Shown: positions 1 to 8,405 of the stretch, in pieces
Layout of the letters: every line of letters starts with the position of its first letter
How positions within the stretch are numbered: the first letter of the stretch is position 1
Source: Umezawaea tangerina
Lineage (GTDB): Bacteria; Actinomycetota; Actinomycetes; Mycobacteriales; Pseudonocardiaceae
DNA length: 64,000 nt
Direction of reading: 5' to 3'
Assembly (NCBI RefSeq): GCF_003002815.1
Contig: NZ_PVTF01000007.1
Span: forward strand, 1 to 64,000
Program-made: the position numbers and the translations under genes
The notes under the pieces: model-generated
The model's input: only the letters and a program-made list of their open reading frames with translations
Told to the model about the DNA's origin: nothing
The model's database searches: none

Positions 1-1016
1 TTCCACCGGTCCCAGGATGTTGATCCGGAGTGGGGACTCCCGACTGGTGTCGGTGGGCATCCGCTTCACCACTGGCTTTCTGGACGAGGAGCCGCGTTGC
101 GTCGGCGTGTGGAGCGCAGCACGGCGCGCGTGGACGGGTGCATCTTCCGGGCAGAGGTTGTCCGCAGTGTCCCAAGCTAAAGGATGCATGACCATCTGGA
201 TGGCGCTTACCTGCCGCATTTCAACGTTGACCACACGACGACGAGCAGTTCTGCCGGTCATTCTGCATGTGGTCCGTCGCGTTGTCCGGTGCGCGCGCAT
301 ATACCGGGTGGACAAGGGTTCTCGCCGTTCCCACGCCGAACAGGCCCGCCCTCGGTATCCGCAACAGTGGAATAAGCCAACATATTCTTTGCGCGGCGAA
401 CTATTTGCGCCGCTTCGCCGGGCAGGATATCTCCGGCGGTATCACCGGGTTTCGGGCAGGGGTGTTCTCGCGGACTGGAGGTCAGGGGTCGCACACCGCC
501 GCCGTTCGACGGTGACGACCCTGGTCTAAATGGAAGTCGGCTCCCATTTGTAACGATAAAGTGTCCACAATGGACCGGTATTGCGCGGGCACTCGAGTAG
601 GCAAGGCCACTTTGCTGTCGGTCGGCTGTCGAATTCCTGTCGCATCGCGGGACGCCGGCGTGACCGCCCGGCGCGGATGGTGTCGAGACCACCGCCGGTC
701 GGACGTCCCGGACGTCGGACTGTCCGATGTGGACTCGTTCGGCCGGCACCCTCGTCGAGGCGGTCGTCGTCAGGTGTTCCCCGCCGGTTGCCGCGGCCCG
801 CGCCGCCCGAGTCCGACACCCCTGCTCCTGCTGGCAACATCGTGCCGATCTCCGCGGGCTGTTCCGCCTTCTGGCCTGCGTGTTCGGCCGACGGCCGACA
901 TCTCCGCACGTCTTGGTCGGGCTTGGTCAGGTGTAGCGCTCAACCTCCCGGTGTTACCTTCGGCGGAGCGGGTCGCGTGACACCACAGGGCAATCCAGAG
1001 GGAGTCGGGAACAGCG
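1..1016. other. Long stretch without a supportable gene
   Basis: About 1 kb before the first convincing gene. The first 600 bases are visibly less GC-rich than the rest of the window. The open frames on both strands give translations rich in Arg, Ser and Pro, with no domain motif and no good ribosome binding site. It may be an intergenic region or decayed coding sequence. The last 50 bases should hold the promoter of the lipoprotein gene that starts at 1017. Confidence 0.6.
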
Positions 1017-1670
1017 ATGGGCAAGAACAGCAGTCGGGTTGTCCGCGGTGCGGCCGTCGTCGTCTTGGCGGCGTTCGGCGCGTTGACGGCCTGCTCCGCC
1101 GGCGAGACCGGGGGGTCGGCCGGCGGAGACGACGTCACGCCGTCCTCCTCGACGGTGAAGCAGACCCAGACCTCCGCCAGTGCGAGCGCCGGGGGCTCCG
1201 ACGCCCTGCGCGACAACGGCGACAAGCCCCCCAGCGGGGAGCCGTTGTGCGCCACCGCGAAGGTGAGCCTCGGGCTCGAGTTCCCGGTCCAGGGGGTGGA
1301 AGGTCAGCTGAGCGTCCCGGTCCTGCTGGCCAACAGCTCGGCCGCCCGCTGCACGATCCAGGGCTTCCCCGGCGTCCAGTTCCAGACGATCAACGGTGAT
1401 CCCTGGGACCTCGGGCGCGGGGACGACCCGATCAAGCCGGTCAGCCTCGCACCCGGTGAGTCGACCAGCGCCACGCTGGTCTTCCTGAGCGCGGGCACCA
1501 GGGAGGGCACCTCGCACTGGACGCCCGACTCGGTTCTCGTCACGCCGCCGAACACGACCGACACCCAGCGCCTGACGTGGGACTTCGGCGCGATCCTGCG
1601 CCAGGACACCGCCACCCGCCCCGGCACGTTCGTCCGCGCGGTCGACGCCGTGGACTACGGCAACAGGTGA
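1017..1670 (+). CDS. DUF4232-type lipoprotein
   Basis: Predicted 217-residue exported lipoprotein. A basic N-terminus and hydrophobic core lead to a lipobox LTAC with the lipidated Cys at residue 26, followed by a low-complexity Ser/Thr/Gly linker. The remaining ~130 residues contain two Cys (CATA and RCTI) and a beta-rich pattern typical of DUF4232, a common actinobacterial extracellular domain of unknown function. The ATG follows GGGAG at a usable distance. It is a single gene, convergent with the arsenate reductase gene. The family call rests on overall pattern only, and no substrate can be suggested. Confidence 0.75.
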   Translation: MGKNSSRVVRGAAVVVLAAFGALTACSAGETGGSAGGDDVTPSSSTVKQTQTSASASAGGSDALRDNGDKPPSGEPLCATAKVSLGLEFPVQGVEGQLSVPVLLANSSAARCTIQGFPGVQFQTINGDPWDLGRGDDPIKPVSLAPGESTSATLVFLSAGTREGTSHWTPDSVLVTPPNTTDTQRLTWDFGAILRQDTATRPGTFVRAVDAVDYGNR

Positions 1671-1680
1671 TCCCGGCCGG

Positions 1681-2094
1681 TCAGCCGACGTCGTCGGGGA
1701 GCAGTTCGGCGAGCAGGTCGCGCACCCGCCTGTCGATGTCGTCCCGGATCGGTCGCACGGCGTCGACGCCCTGTCCGGCCGGGTCCTCGAGGTCCCAGTC
1801 GAGGTAGCGCTTGCCGGGGTGGACGGGGCAGGCGTCGCCGCAGCCCATGGAGATGACGACGTCGGCGGCCCGCACGGCCTCGTCGGTCAGCGGCTTGGGG
1901 AACTCCCGCGCCAGGTCGAGGCCGAGCTCCGCCATCACCTCGACCACGGCCGGGTTGACGCTGCTCGCGGGCGCCGACCCGGCGGAGCGGACGGTGACCC
2001 GGCCCGCCGCGTGGTGGGCCAGCAGCGCGGCGGCCATCTGGGAGCGGCCCGCGTTGTGGACGCAGACGAAGAGGACTTCCGGCTTGCCGGTCAC
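1681..2094 (-). CDS. arsC: Arsenate reductase, LMW-phosphatase type
   Basis: A 137-residue cytoplasmic enzyme of the low-molecular-weight tyrosine-phosphatase fold. The N-terminal loop VCVHNAGRSQMA matches the CX5R-type anion site of thioredoxin- or mycothiol-linked arsenate reductases. A second Cys pair lies in MGCGDACP, and a DWDLEDP motif supports the arsenate reductase branch over protein phosphatases. It reduces As(V) to As(III). The start is GTG, preceded by GAGGAG. It lies 97 bp downstream of the flavoprotein gene on the same strand, in a module with an ArsR fusion. No ArsB/Acr3 exporter is visible nearby. Confidence 0.9.
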   Translation of the reverse strand: MTGKPEVLFVCVHNAGRSQMAAALLAHHAAGRVTVRSAGSAPASSVNPAVVEVMAELGLDLAREFPKPLTDEAVRAADVVISMGCGDACPVHPGKRYLDWDLEDPAGQGVDAVRPIRDDIDRRVRDLLAELLPDDVG

Positions 2095-2191
2095 ACTGGC
2101 TCCTCGGGGTTCGGACGCGGGCTGGTGCGGCGCGGACCGGCGCCACCCCTCGTGCGCCGGGCCGCGCCACGTCGGACACGGCCCTGGGTGG

Positions 2192-3511
2192 TCACGGGCC
2201 TTGGGGAGCGGGAGCGCTCAAGGACAGGACCTGCGGTCCGGTCGGGGCGCAGCACCCGGTGGTGTCGTCGTCCTGGGCGTCGAAGACGCCCGCACCGCCG
2301 CACACGCCGGTCTCGGGCAGGACGAGCTCCACCCGCGAGGCGGACTCGTGGTCGCCCGCGAGCTCGGCCGCGATGCTGCGGACCTGCTCGTACCCGGTGA
2401 GGGCGAGGAACGTCGGCGCGCGGCCGTAGCTCTTCATCCCGGCGAGGAACACCCCCGGCTCGGGGTGGGCGAGCTCGGTCGCGCCGTGGGGCGGGACGGA
2501 ACCGCACGAGTGGGCGTTCGGGTCGATCAGCGGTGCCAGCGCGGTCGGCGCCTGGAGCACCGGGTCGAGGTCGAGGCGCAGCTCCGAGAGCCAGGCCAGG
2601 TCCGGTCGGAACCCGGTCAGCGCGAGCACCTCGTCCACCGGCTCCACCCGGTGTCCCGCCGAGGACACCAGCGCCAGTCGACCGTCCACTGCGGACTCGA
2701 CGGCGGCGGTGCGGAACCCGGTGACCACCTGGACGCGTCCGGCGCGCACCGCCTGCTCGGCGCGCAGCCCCAGGGCGCCGCGTGCGGGGAGCTGGTCGGC
2801 GTCCCCGCCGCCGAAGGCGTTGCCGACGACGCCGCGGCGCAGCAGCCACACGACCTCGGTGTCGGGGAGCGCGGTCAGCGCGACAAGGGCGGTCAACGCC
2901 GAGTGCCCGCTGCCCGCGACCGCGACCCGCCCGCCCGCGTACCGGGCGGCGACCTGCGGGTCCTGCAGATCCGGGACGCGGTAGGAGACGCGGGCCTGTC
3001 CGCGCTCGCCGACCGCGGGCAGGCCGTCACCCCCGAGCGGGTTGGGGCCACCCCAGGTTCCCGACGCGTCGACGAGGGCCCGTGCGGTGACGCGCTCCTC
3101 CGTGCCGTCGTCGTGCCGGACGTGCACGGTCAGCGGTTCGGTGTCCCGGCCGGAGTCCACGAGCCGGTCACGTCCGCGTCGGGCGACGCCGACCACCCGC
3201 GCGCCGAACCGCACCCGGTCGCCCAGGGCGTCGGCCAACGGCTCCAGGTACTCCTGCGCCCACTGCGCGCCGGTCGGGTACCCGTCGGCGGGGCGCTGCC
3301 AGCCGGTCGGCGCCAGCAGTCGGGCCGCGGCGGGGTCGACCAGCTCGGTCCACGCCGAGAACAGCCGGACGTGGTGCCACCGCCGCACCGCGGCACCGGC
3401 CTGGGCTCCCGCTTCGAGCACCAGCGGGCGCAGGCCGCGTTCGGCCAGGTGCGCCGCCGCGGCCAACCCGACGGGACCGGCTCCGACCACTACCACGGGG
3501 AGTTCGTCCAT
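2192..3511 (-). CDS. FAD/NAD(P)-dependent flavoprotein of the ars module (ArsO-like)
   Basis: About 439 residues. An N-terminal Rossmann motif (VGAGPVGLAAA) binds FAD, and a second dinucleotide site lies near residue 200 (VAGSGHSA). This is the layout of flavin-containing monooxygenase/thioredoxin-reductase-like enzymes. The C-terminus carries Cys motifs (CGGAG, GCC) that could bind a metalloid. Similar flavoproteins (ArsO) occur in actinobacterial ars operons, but their reaction is poorly defined. The start is uncertain: an upstream ATG at 3526 overlaps the first operator palindrome, while the ATG used here begins MDELPVVVVG, a natural N-terminus. Neither has a strong RBS. Divergent from the ArsR fusion gene. 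Confidence 0.75.
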   Translation of the reverse strand: MDELPVVVVGAGPVGLAAAAHLAERGLRPLVLEAGAQAGAAVRRWHHVRLFSAWTELVDPAAARLLAPTGWQRPADGYPTGAQWAQEYLEPLADALGDRVRFGARVVGVARRGRDRLVDSGRDTEPLTVHVRHDDGTEERVTARALVDASGTWGGPNPLGGDGLPAVGERGQARVSYRVPDLQDPQVAARYAGGRVAVAGSGHSALTALVALTALPDTEVVWLLRRGVVGNAFGGGDADQLPARGALGLRAEQAVRAGRVQVVTGFRTAAVESAVDGRLALVSSAGHRVEPVDEVLALTGFRPDLAWLSELRLDLDPVLQAPTALAPLIDPNAHSCGSVPPHGATELAHPEPGVFLAGMKSYGRAPTFLALTGYEQVRSIAAELAGDHESASRVELVLPETGVCGGAGVFDAQDDDTTGCCAPTGPQVLSLSAPAPQGP

Positions 3512-3524
3512 CACGGCACCATTC

Positions 3525-3540
3525 ATCGATGGGGATCGAT
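3525..3540. promoter_or_regulatory. Candidate ArsR operator 1
   Basis: ATCGATGGGGATCGAT, two ATCGAT hexamers around GGGG. It has the same 16-bp layout as the second site, whose centre is 33 bp away (about three helical turns). It overlaps the farthest possible start codon of the flavoprotein gene, so binding would block leftward transcription. The sequence is seen; its role as an operator is inferred. Confidence 0.55.
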
Positions 3541-3557
3541 CCGACGCGGCGGACTCT

Positions 3558-3573
3558 ATCGACGGGCGTCGAT
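3558..3573. promoter_or_regulatory. Candidate ArsR operator 2
   Basis: ATCGACGGGCGTCGAT, a 7-bp inverted repeat with a 2-bp centre, between the divergent flavoprotein gene and the ArsR fusion gene. It matches operator 1 at most positions. It lies 37 bp before the fusion gene's ATG, where an autorepressor would be expected to bind. Confidence 0.6.
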
Positions 3574-3609
3574 TGACGCAACCGTCGAACCGGGCCGATA
3601 ATCCGGACC

Positions 3610-4461
3610 ATGACCACGACGCCCGTCCACGGGCAGCTCGCGCCGCAGGACGCGGCCACCTACGCCGAGTGGTTCGCCTGCCTGGCCGAGCCCACCAGGG
3701 TGCGGCTCCTGCACGCGGTCGCGACGGCGGGCCGCCCGGTGACCGTGGGCGAGCTGACCGGGTGGACGGACATCAGCCAGTCGACCTGCTCGCACCACCT
3801 GCGCAAGCTCGCCGAGGTCGGGTTCCTGTCGCTGCGCAAGGAGGGCACGACCACGCTGGTCACCGTCAACCCGGCGTGCTGCACCGGTCTCCCGCACGCC
3901 GCCGACGTCGTGATGGGCGTGCTCGCACCCCGACCGTGCTGCCCGACCGACGTGCCCGCCGACGTCGTGGTCCGCGCGCTGCGCCGCGGCGACTGGGCGG
4001 CTGTGCTGCGCATCTACGGCGAGGGCATCGCCACGGGGGACGCCACCTTCGAGACCGAGGTGCCCGACCGCGCGGCGCTGGACGGCAGGTGGCTACCGGG
4101 GCACCGGTGGGTCGCGGAGGTCGACGGCCGGGTCGCGGGGTGGGCGGCGGCCTCGCCCGTGTCCGCGCGGGACTGCTACGCGGGGGTCGCGGAGACCTCG
4201 GTGTACATCGGCGAGGGGTTCCGCGGTCGCGGGGTCGGCAAGGCGTTGGTGCGCAAGCAGGTCACGGCCGCCGACGAGACCGGGCTCTGGACGTTGCAGA
4301 CGGCCATCTTCCCGGAGAACCGGCCCAGCCTCGCCCTGCACCACGCCGCGGGCTTCCGGACGCTCGGGGTCCGCGAGCGGGTCGCGCGGCACCACGGGCG
4401 CTGGCGCGACACCGTGTTCCTCGAACGCCGCCGGGCCGGCGACCCCGTGGCCGCCGAGTAG
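3610..4461 (+). CDS. ArsR repressor fused to ArsN/PAT-like GNAT acetyltransferase
   Basis: A 283-residue two-domain protein. Residues ~12-95 form an ArsR/SmtB winged helix (recognition helix near STCSHHLRKL) with Cys at 24 and 60 and vicinal pairs at 90/91 and 110/111 that could sense As(III) or organoarsenicals. Residues ~118-275 form a GNAT domain with FRGRGVGKAL for acetyl-CoA and AIFPENRPSLALHHAAGF, typical of phosphinothricin/arsinothricin N-acetyltransferases (ArsN1/PAT). Known PAT/ArsN enzymes acetylate the amino group of glutamate-analogue toxins. Here sensor and detoxifying enzyme appear to be one polypeptide, divergent from the flavoprotein-arsC genes. The exact substrate cannot be told from sequence. 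Confidence 0.88.
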   Translation: MTTTPVHGQLAPQDAATYAEWFACLAEPTRVRLLHAVATAGRPVTVGELTGWTDISQSTCSHHLRKLAEVGFLSLRKEGTTTLVTVNPACCTGLPHAADVVMGVLAPRPCCPTDVPADVVVRALRRGDWAAVLRIYGEGIATGDATFETEVPDRAALDGRWLPGHRWVAEVDGRVAGWAAASPVSARDCYAGVAETSVYIGEGFRGRGVGKALVRKQVTAADETGLWTLQTAIFPENRPSLALHHAAGFRTLGVRERVARHHGRWRDTVFLERRRAGDPVAAE

Positions 4462-4476
4462 TCCGGGGGAGGCGCC

Positions 4477-5367
4477 TCAGCCCGGCGACCCGGTGACGAC
4501 GTCGCGGACGCGGTCGCGCAGCCACCGGTGGGTGTGGTCGGCGTCGTTGCGCGGGTGCCACGCCATGCCCAGCGGCACGGGCGGCAGGTCGAAGGGCAGC
4601 TCGAAGGCGTGCAGCCCCAACCGCTCCAGCGTCGCCCGGCCGGTGACGGCGGGGGCGAGGCAGACGACGTCGGTCTCCCCGGCCAGGAACAGCGACGCGG
4701 CGTAGGTCGGTACCACGGCCACCACCCGCCTGCTCAGGCCGAGCTCGTCCAGGCGTTCGTCGACCGGCCCGCGGGCCCGGCCGCGGCGGGACAGGGCGAC
4801 GTGGTCGGCCGCGGCGAACCGGCGCGGGGTGACCCTGCGGACGGCGGCGAGCGGGTGCGAGCGGCGGACGAAGCCGACGAGGTGTTCGGTGGCCAGCACC
4901 TCGGTGCGGATCTCGGGGTCGGTCGCGCCGATGACGCCGATCTCCAGGTCGACCACGCCTTCGCGCAACGCGGGACCGCCCTCCACCCCCTCCGGCCGGA
5001 ACCGCAGGGTGACGCCCGGCGCCTGGCCGCGGACGTCGCCGATCAGCCGCGGGATGACCGTGGTCGAGTACAGGTCGGTGACCTGGAGGTCGAACGTCCG
5101 CACGGTGGTCGCGACGTCGGCGTCCGGTGCCGGGCCGAACAGCGCCGTCGCCCGCGCCACCACGGCGCGCACCTCACCGCGCAGCTCCAGCGCGCGCGGC
5201 GTCGGCACGAGGTCGCGGCCCGCGCGGACCAGCAGCGGGTCGTCGAACACGCGGCGCAGCCTGGCGAGCGACCGGCTCATCGCGGGCGCCGAGGTGTGCG
5301 TGCGCGCGGCCGCGGCCGTGACGCTGTTGTCGGTCAGCAGGGCGTCCAGCGCCAGCAGCAGGTTCAT
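4477..5367 (-). CDS. LysR-family transcriptional regulator
   Basis: About 296 residues from the ATG beginning MNLLLALDALL, the usual LysR N-terminus. In-frame starts extend up to 5418 but would run through the inverted repeat in the divergent promoter. Residues ~1-60 are the winged HTH (VTAAAARTHTSAPAMSRSLARLR), and the rest is the LysR effector-binding fold. Position and orientation suggest that it controls the divergent FAD monooxygenase/CocE operon and itself. Convergent with the ArsR fusion gene, 15 bp apart. The effector is unknown, but an aromatic or ester substrate of the operon is a reasonable guess. Confidence 0.88.
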   Translation of the reverse strand: MNLLLALDALLTDNSVTAAAARTHTSAPAMSRSLARLRRVFDDPLLVRAGRDLVPTPRALELRGEVRAVVARATALFGPAPDADVATTVRTFDLQVTDLYSTTVIPRLIGDVRGQAPGVTLRFRPEGVEGGPALREGVVDLEIGVIGATDPEIRTEVLATEHLVGFVRRSHPLAAVRRVTPRRFAAADHVALSRRGRARGPVDERLDELGLSRRVVAVVPTYAASLFLAGETDVVCLAPAVTGRATLERLGLHAFELPFDLPPVPLGMAWHPRNDADHTHRWLRDRVRDVVTGSPG

Positions 5368-5404
5368 GTCCAGGGACTCCACCTGCCGATTATCAGGGGT
5401 GGAA

Positions 5405-5434
5405 TGACTCCTTATCAACGTTGCACTGGAGTCA
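5405..5434. promoter_or_regulatory. Inverted repeat, candidate LysR binding site
   Basis: TGACTCC (5405-5411) and its exact reverse complement GGAGTCA (5428-5434) separated by 16 bp, in the divergent region between the LysR gene and the monooxygenase operon. Long, widely spaced repeats of this kind are typical LysR recognition sites. The flanking TTATCA copies (5390-5395 and 5412-5417) may be part of promoter elements. Confidence 0.5.
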
Positions 5435-5485
5435 ACCGGCGACCGCTCCTACGGTGGACCTGTCGACCACCACAGGAGGATTCCC

Positions 5486-5539
5486 TTGAACCACAACAGG
5501 TCCCACCGCCGTGCGCGTCCACTGGGGAGCGACCGGTGA
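5486..5539 (+). CDS. Possible 17-codon leader peptide
   Basis: A strong Shine-Dalgarno AGGAGGA (5474-5480) stands 5 nt before a TTG that opens a short frame reading MNHNRSHRRARPLGSDR. Its TGA (5537-5539) overlaps the GTG start of the monooxygenase gene (GTGA), so the two would be translationally coupled. The peptide is basic and has no recognisable domain. It could be a regulatory leader, or the SD may be fortuitous, because the main gene has its own GGGGAG at 5524-5529. Confidence 0.4.
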   Translation: MNHNRSHRRARPLGSDR

Positions 5540-6660
5540 CGCGGGTGATCGTGATCGGCGGGGGCATCGTCGGTCTCACGACGGGCCTGGCGCTGCGCCG
5601 TGCCGGAGCCGACGTGCTGGTGTGCGAGCGGGCGCCGGAGATCCGGGCCGCCGGGGCGTCGCTGGGGCTGTGGCGCAACGCGCTGGCCGTCTTCGACTCC
5701 CTCGGTGTCGGCGACGGCGTCCGCGCGATCGGCAAGCCCTCCGCGATGCGGTTCCACGACCGGACGGGTGCGCCGATCGAGACCCCTGGGTCCACCGCCG
5801 CGGACCACGAGTACCTGCTGGCCCACCGGGCCAAGCTCAACGTCCTGCTCGCCGACGCCGTCGGCGCGGGGAACATCCGGCTCGACGCCGAGTTCGTCGG
5901 CTACGAGGAGCACCACGACGGGGTCGCCGTCCACTTCGCCGACGGCCGCACCGAGCACGCGGACCTGCTGGTCGGCGCGGACGGTGCGTTCTCCGCGGTG
6001 CGCGGCCTCCTCGTCCCCGGCGCCCGTGCGCGGGAGCACGTCGGCCACCACGCCTGGCGCGCGGTCCTGCCGCCCGGCGGGCCGGAGGTGGAGCGGGACG
6101 TGATGGTGCTGGGGCGCAACGGTTCCCGCGGCGGGTACACGCGGTCCTACGACGGCGGCGTGTTCTGGCTGCTGTCCCAGTTCGGCTCGCCCGCCCTGAC
6201 CGGCACCGCCAAGCAACAGGCGCTGGAGCGCGCGCGGGACCTCGACGACGGCGGCTGGAACTCGTCGCTGGCCGAGCTCATCGAGGCCACCCCGGAGGAG
6301 CTGGTGCTGCACAACCAGATCATGGTCGTGCCGCCGCTGCCGCACTGGACCTCGCGCCGGGTCGCGCTCGTCGGGGACGCCGCGCACGCGATGTCGCCGC
6401 ACATCACCGCGGGCGCCTCGCTGGGCGTCGAGGACGCCGCCCTGCTCGCGCGCTACCTGACCACCCACCACGACGTGCCCGTCGCGCTCAAGGCCTACGA
6501 GGCCGACCGCATCCCCCACTACGCCCACGTCGCGGCGCTCTCGAAGGTGGTGGAGGACTCGGCCTCCCCGTGGGAGTTCGCCCGGAGCTACGCGGCCTTC
6601 AGCCACTGGATGACCAACCAGGAGCCGGTGGCCGAGCGGGACCTGGGGGTGCGGCCATGA
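5536..6660 (+). CDS. FAD-dependent monooxygenase, aromatic hydroxylase type
   Basis: 374 residues. The N-terminal GGGIVGL at residues 8-14 is the ADP-binding GxGxxG site, a DG-type motif lies at LVGADGAFSAVR, and the FAD ribityl motif is GDAAHAMSPH. These mark the PheA/TetX-like class A flavin monooxygenases that hydroxylate or epoxidise aromatic substrates with NAD(P)H and O2. The GTG start has GGGGAG 6 nt upstream. The gene overlaps the following CocE hydrolase gene by 4 bp (ATGA), so it is the first main gene of a three-gene operon likely controlled by the divergent LysR protein. The substrate is not recognisable. Confidence 0.88.
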   Translation: MTRVIVIGGGIVGLTTGLALRRAGADVLVCERAPEIRAAGASLGLWRNALAVFDSLGVGDGVRAIGKPSAMRFHDRTGAPIETPGSTAADHEYLLAHRAKLNVLLADAVGAGNIRLDAEFVGYEEHHDGVAVHFADGRTEHADLLVGADGAFSAVRGLLVPGARAREHVGHHAWRAVLPPGGPEVERDVMVLGRNGSRGGYTRSYDGGVFWLLSQFGSPALTGTAKQQALERARDLDDGGWNSSLAELIEATPEELVLHNQIMVVPPLPHWTSRRVALVGDAAHAMSPHITAGASLGVEDAALLARYLTTHHDVPVALKAYEADRIPHYAHVAALSKVVEDSASPWEFARSYAAFSHWMTNQEPVAERDLGVRP

Positions 6661-8405
6661 CGTTCACGGTGACGGTCGACGTGGAGGTGCCGACGCGCGA
6701 CGGGACCGCGTTGGCGACCAACGTCTGGTGCCCGTCGGGGGAGGGGCCCTTCCCGGCGCTGCTGCTGCGCACGCCCTACGGCAAGGACGACGCCGGGCTG
6801 TTCGGCAACCCCAAGCTGCCGGACGTGTTCGCGCTGGTGGGGGCGGGGTACGCGATCGTGGTGCAGGACGTGCGCGGCACGTCCCGGTCGCCCGGCACGT
6901 TCGTCCCGCACCTGACCGACGGCGACGACGGCGTGGACACCATCGCCTGGCTGCGCGCCCAACCCTGGTGCGACGGGAACATCGGCACGTGGGGCGGTTC
7001 GTACATGGGGTTCGTGCAGTGGCAGACCGCGGTGGGCGGGCCTGCGGGCCTGCGCGCGATGGCACCGGTGATGACGTCCGCCGACCTCTACCGGGCACCG
7101 TGGTACTCGCCCGGAGGCGCGCTGTCGCTGGACGCGGTCCTGAGCTGGGGTGCGCTCGCCGCCCTCGGCTCGCTGCGCGGTACCCCCGACGCGCCGGAGG
7201 TCGCCCTGCTGCGGGAGATGCTGGTACGACGGCGTCCGCTGCTCGACCCGCTCCCGGTCGCCGAGCGCCCGGTGCTGCGCGACGCACTGCCGTGGGTCGG
7301 CGACGTGCTCGACCACCCGTCGCGCGACGGGTACTGGCGTGACCTCGCGTCGACCGAGCGCTGCGCCGCCATCACGGTGCCCGCGCTGAGCATCGGCGGC
7401 TGGTACGACGTGTTCATCGGCGAGACCGTCCGGGCCTACGCGGAGATGCGGCGGCACGGCGGCAGCGTCGAGGCGCGCGAGGGGCAGCGGTTGGTGATCG
7501 GACCGTGGGCCCATCCCGACGGCGCGGACCTCGGTCGGTTCCCGGACCGCTCGTTCGGGCCGGCGGGCGGCATCGAGGCAGCGGGCGTCACGGAGGCGCA
7601 CCTGCGCTTCTTCGACCGCTGGGTGCGCGGCCGCGACGACCGGCCGGACGACGGGAAGCGCGTGCGCCTCTTCGTGATGGGCCTGGACGAGTGGCGCGAC
7701 GAGGACGACTGGCCGTTGCCCGACACCCGCTACACCGACTACCACCTCTCCAGCCGGGCCGGGGCCAACACCGCCGCGGGCGACGGGGAGCTGGGCACCG
7801 CGCCGCCGACCGCCGACGCGCACGACACCTACCTGTACGACCCGCGCAGGCCCGTGCCCACGCTGGGCGGCACGGTGCTCGCGACCGGTCCCGGCGAGTT
7901 CGCCGGTCCGGCCGACCAGTCCCCGGTCGAGGGTCGCGACGACGTGCTCTGCTTCACCACCCCCGTGCTGCGCGCCGCCGTCGAGGTCACCGGGCACGTC
8001 CGGCTGGTGCTGCACGTCAGCTCCTCGGCCCTGGACACGGACTTCACGGCCAAGCTGGTCGACGTCCACCCGGACGGCCGGGCGATCATCCTGTGCGAGG
8101 GCGTCCGACGGGCCCGCTACCGCGACTCCCCCGCCGAACCCACACCCCTGCGCGCCGGCGAGGTCACCGAGCTGGTGGTCGACGTCGGTGTCACGTCGAA
8201 CGCCTTCCTGCCCGGCCACCGGATCCGGCTGGAGGTGTCCAGCGGCAACTTCCCGCGCTACGACCGCAACACCAACACCGGCGGCGCCGTCGCCCACGAC
8301 GGGGAGGCCGACCTGGTCGTCGCGGTGAACCGCGTGTTCCACGGCCCCGCGCACCCCAGCCGCCTGGTCCTGCCCGTGATCGACCGAGGGGATCCGAGGC
8401 CGTGA
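6657..8405 (+). CDS. CocE/NonD-family hydrolase (first copy)
   Basis: 582 residues, the usual length for CocE-like X-Pro dipeptidyl-peptidase/esterase proteins. The alpha/beta-hydrolase core has the nucleophile Ser in GGSYMG, a probable acid in GGWYDVF and the His in IGPWAHPD. The C-terminal ~220 residues form the jelly-roll of X-Pro peptidase C-terminal domains (VSSSALDTDF, GHRIRLEVSS). Family members hydrolyse acyl esters (cocaine esterase) or amides. Overlaps both neighbours by 4 bp, so it is translated in concert with the monooxygenase and the SnoaL-NIPSNAP protein. A second CocE-type gene lies at 12300. Confidence 0.9.
   Translation: MTFTVTVDVEVPTRDGTALATNVWCPSGEGPFPALLLRTPYGKDDAGLFGNPKLPDVFALVGAGYAIVVQDVRGTSRSPGTFVPHLTDGDDGVDTIAWLRAQPWCDGNIGTWGGSYMGFVQWQTAVGGPAGLRAMAPVMTSADLYRAPWYSPGGALSLDAVLSWGALAALGSLRGTPDAPEVALLREMLVRRRPLLDPLPVAERPVLRDALPWVGDVLDHPSRDGYWRDLASTERCAAITVPALSIGGWYDVFIGETVRAYAEMRRHGGSVEAREGQRLVIGPWAHPDGADLGRFPDRSFGPAGGIEAAGVTEAHLRFFDRWVRGRDDRPDDGKRVRLFVMGLDEWRDEDDWPLPDTRYTDYHLSSRAGANTAAGDGELGTAPPTADAHDTYLYDPRRPVPTLGGTVLATGPGEFAGPADQSPVEGRDDVLCFTTPVLRAAVEVTGHVRLVLHVSSSALDTDFTAKLVDVHPDGRAIILCEGVRRARYRDSPAEPTPLRAGEVTELVVDVGVTSNAFLPGHRIRLEVSSGNFPRYDRNTNTGGAVAHDGEADLVVAVNRVFHGPAHPSRLVLPVIDRGDPRP

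Noticed and set aside
17-980. Several open frames of 60-170 residues at the left edge
   Set aside because: Translations are Arg/Ser/Pro-rich without motifs, overlap one another on both strands and lack ribosome binding sites.
1681-4461. Complete arsenic-resistance operon with exporter
   Set aside because: No ArsB, Acr3 or ArsJ-like membrane protein is encoded next to these genes, so only reduction, modification and regulation are supported.
4528-5535. Long plus-strand frame running into the FAD monooxygenase
   Set aside because: This part is antisense to the LysR gene. The real start is the GTG at 5536, which has its own RBS.
5511-6656. Long plus-strand frame continuous with the first CocE gene
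   Set aside because: It overlaps the monooxygenase in another frame and reads as Arg/Ala-rich shadow. The CocE start is the ATG at 6657.
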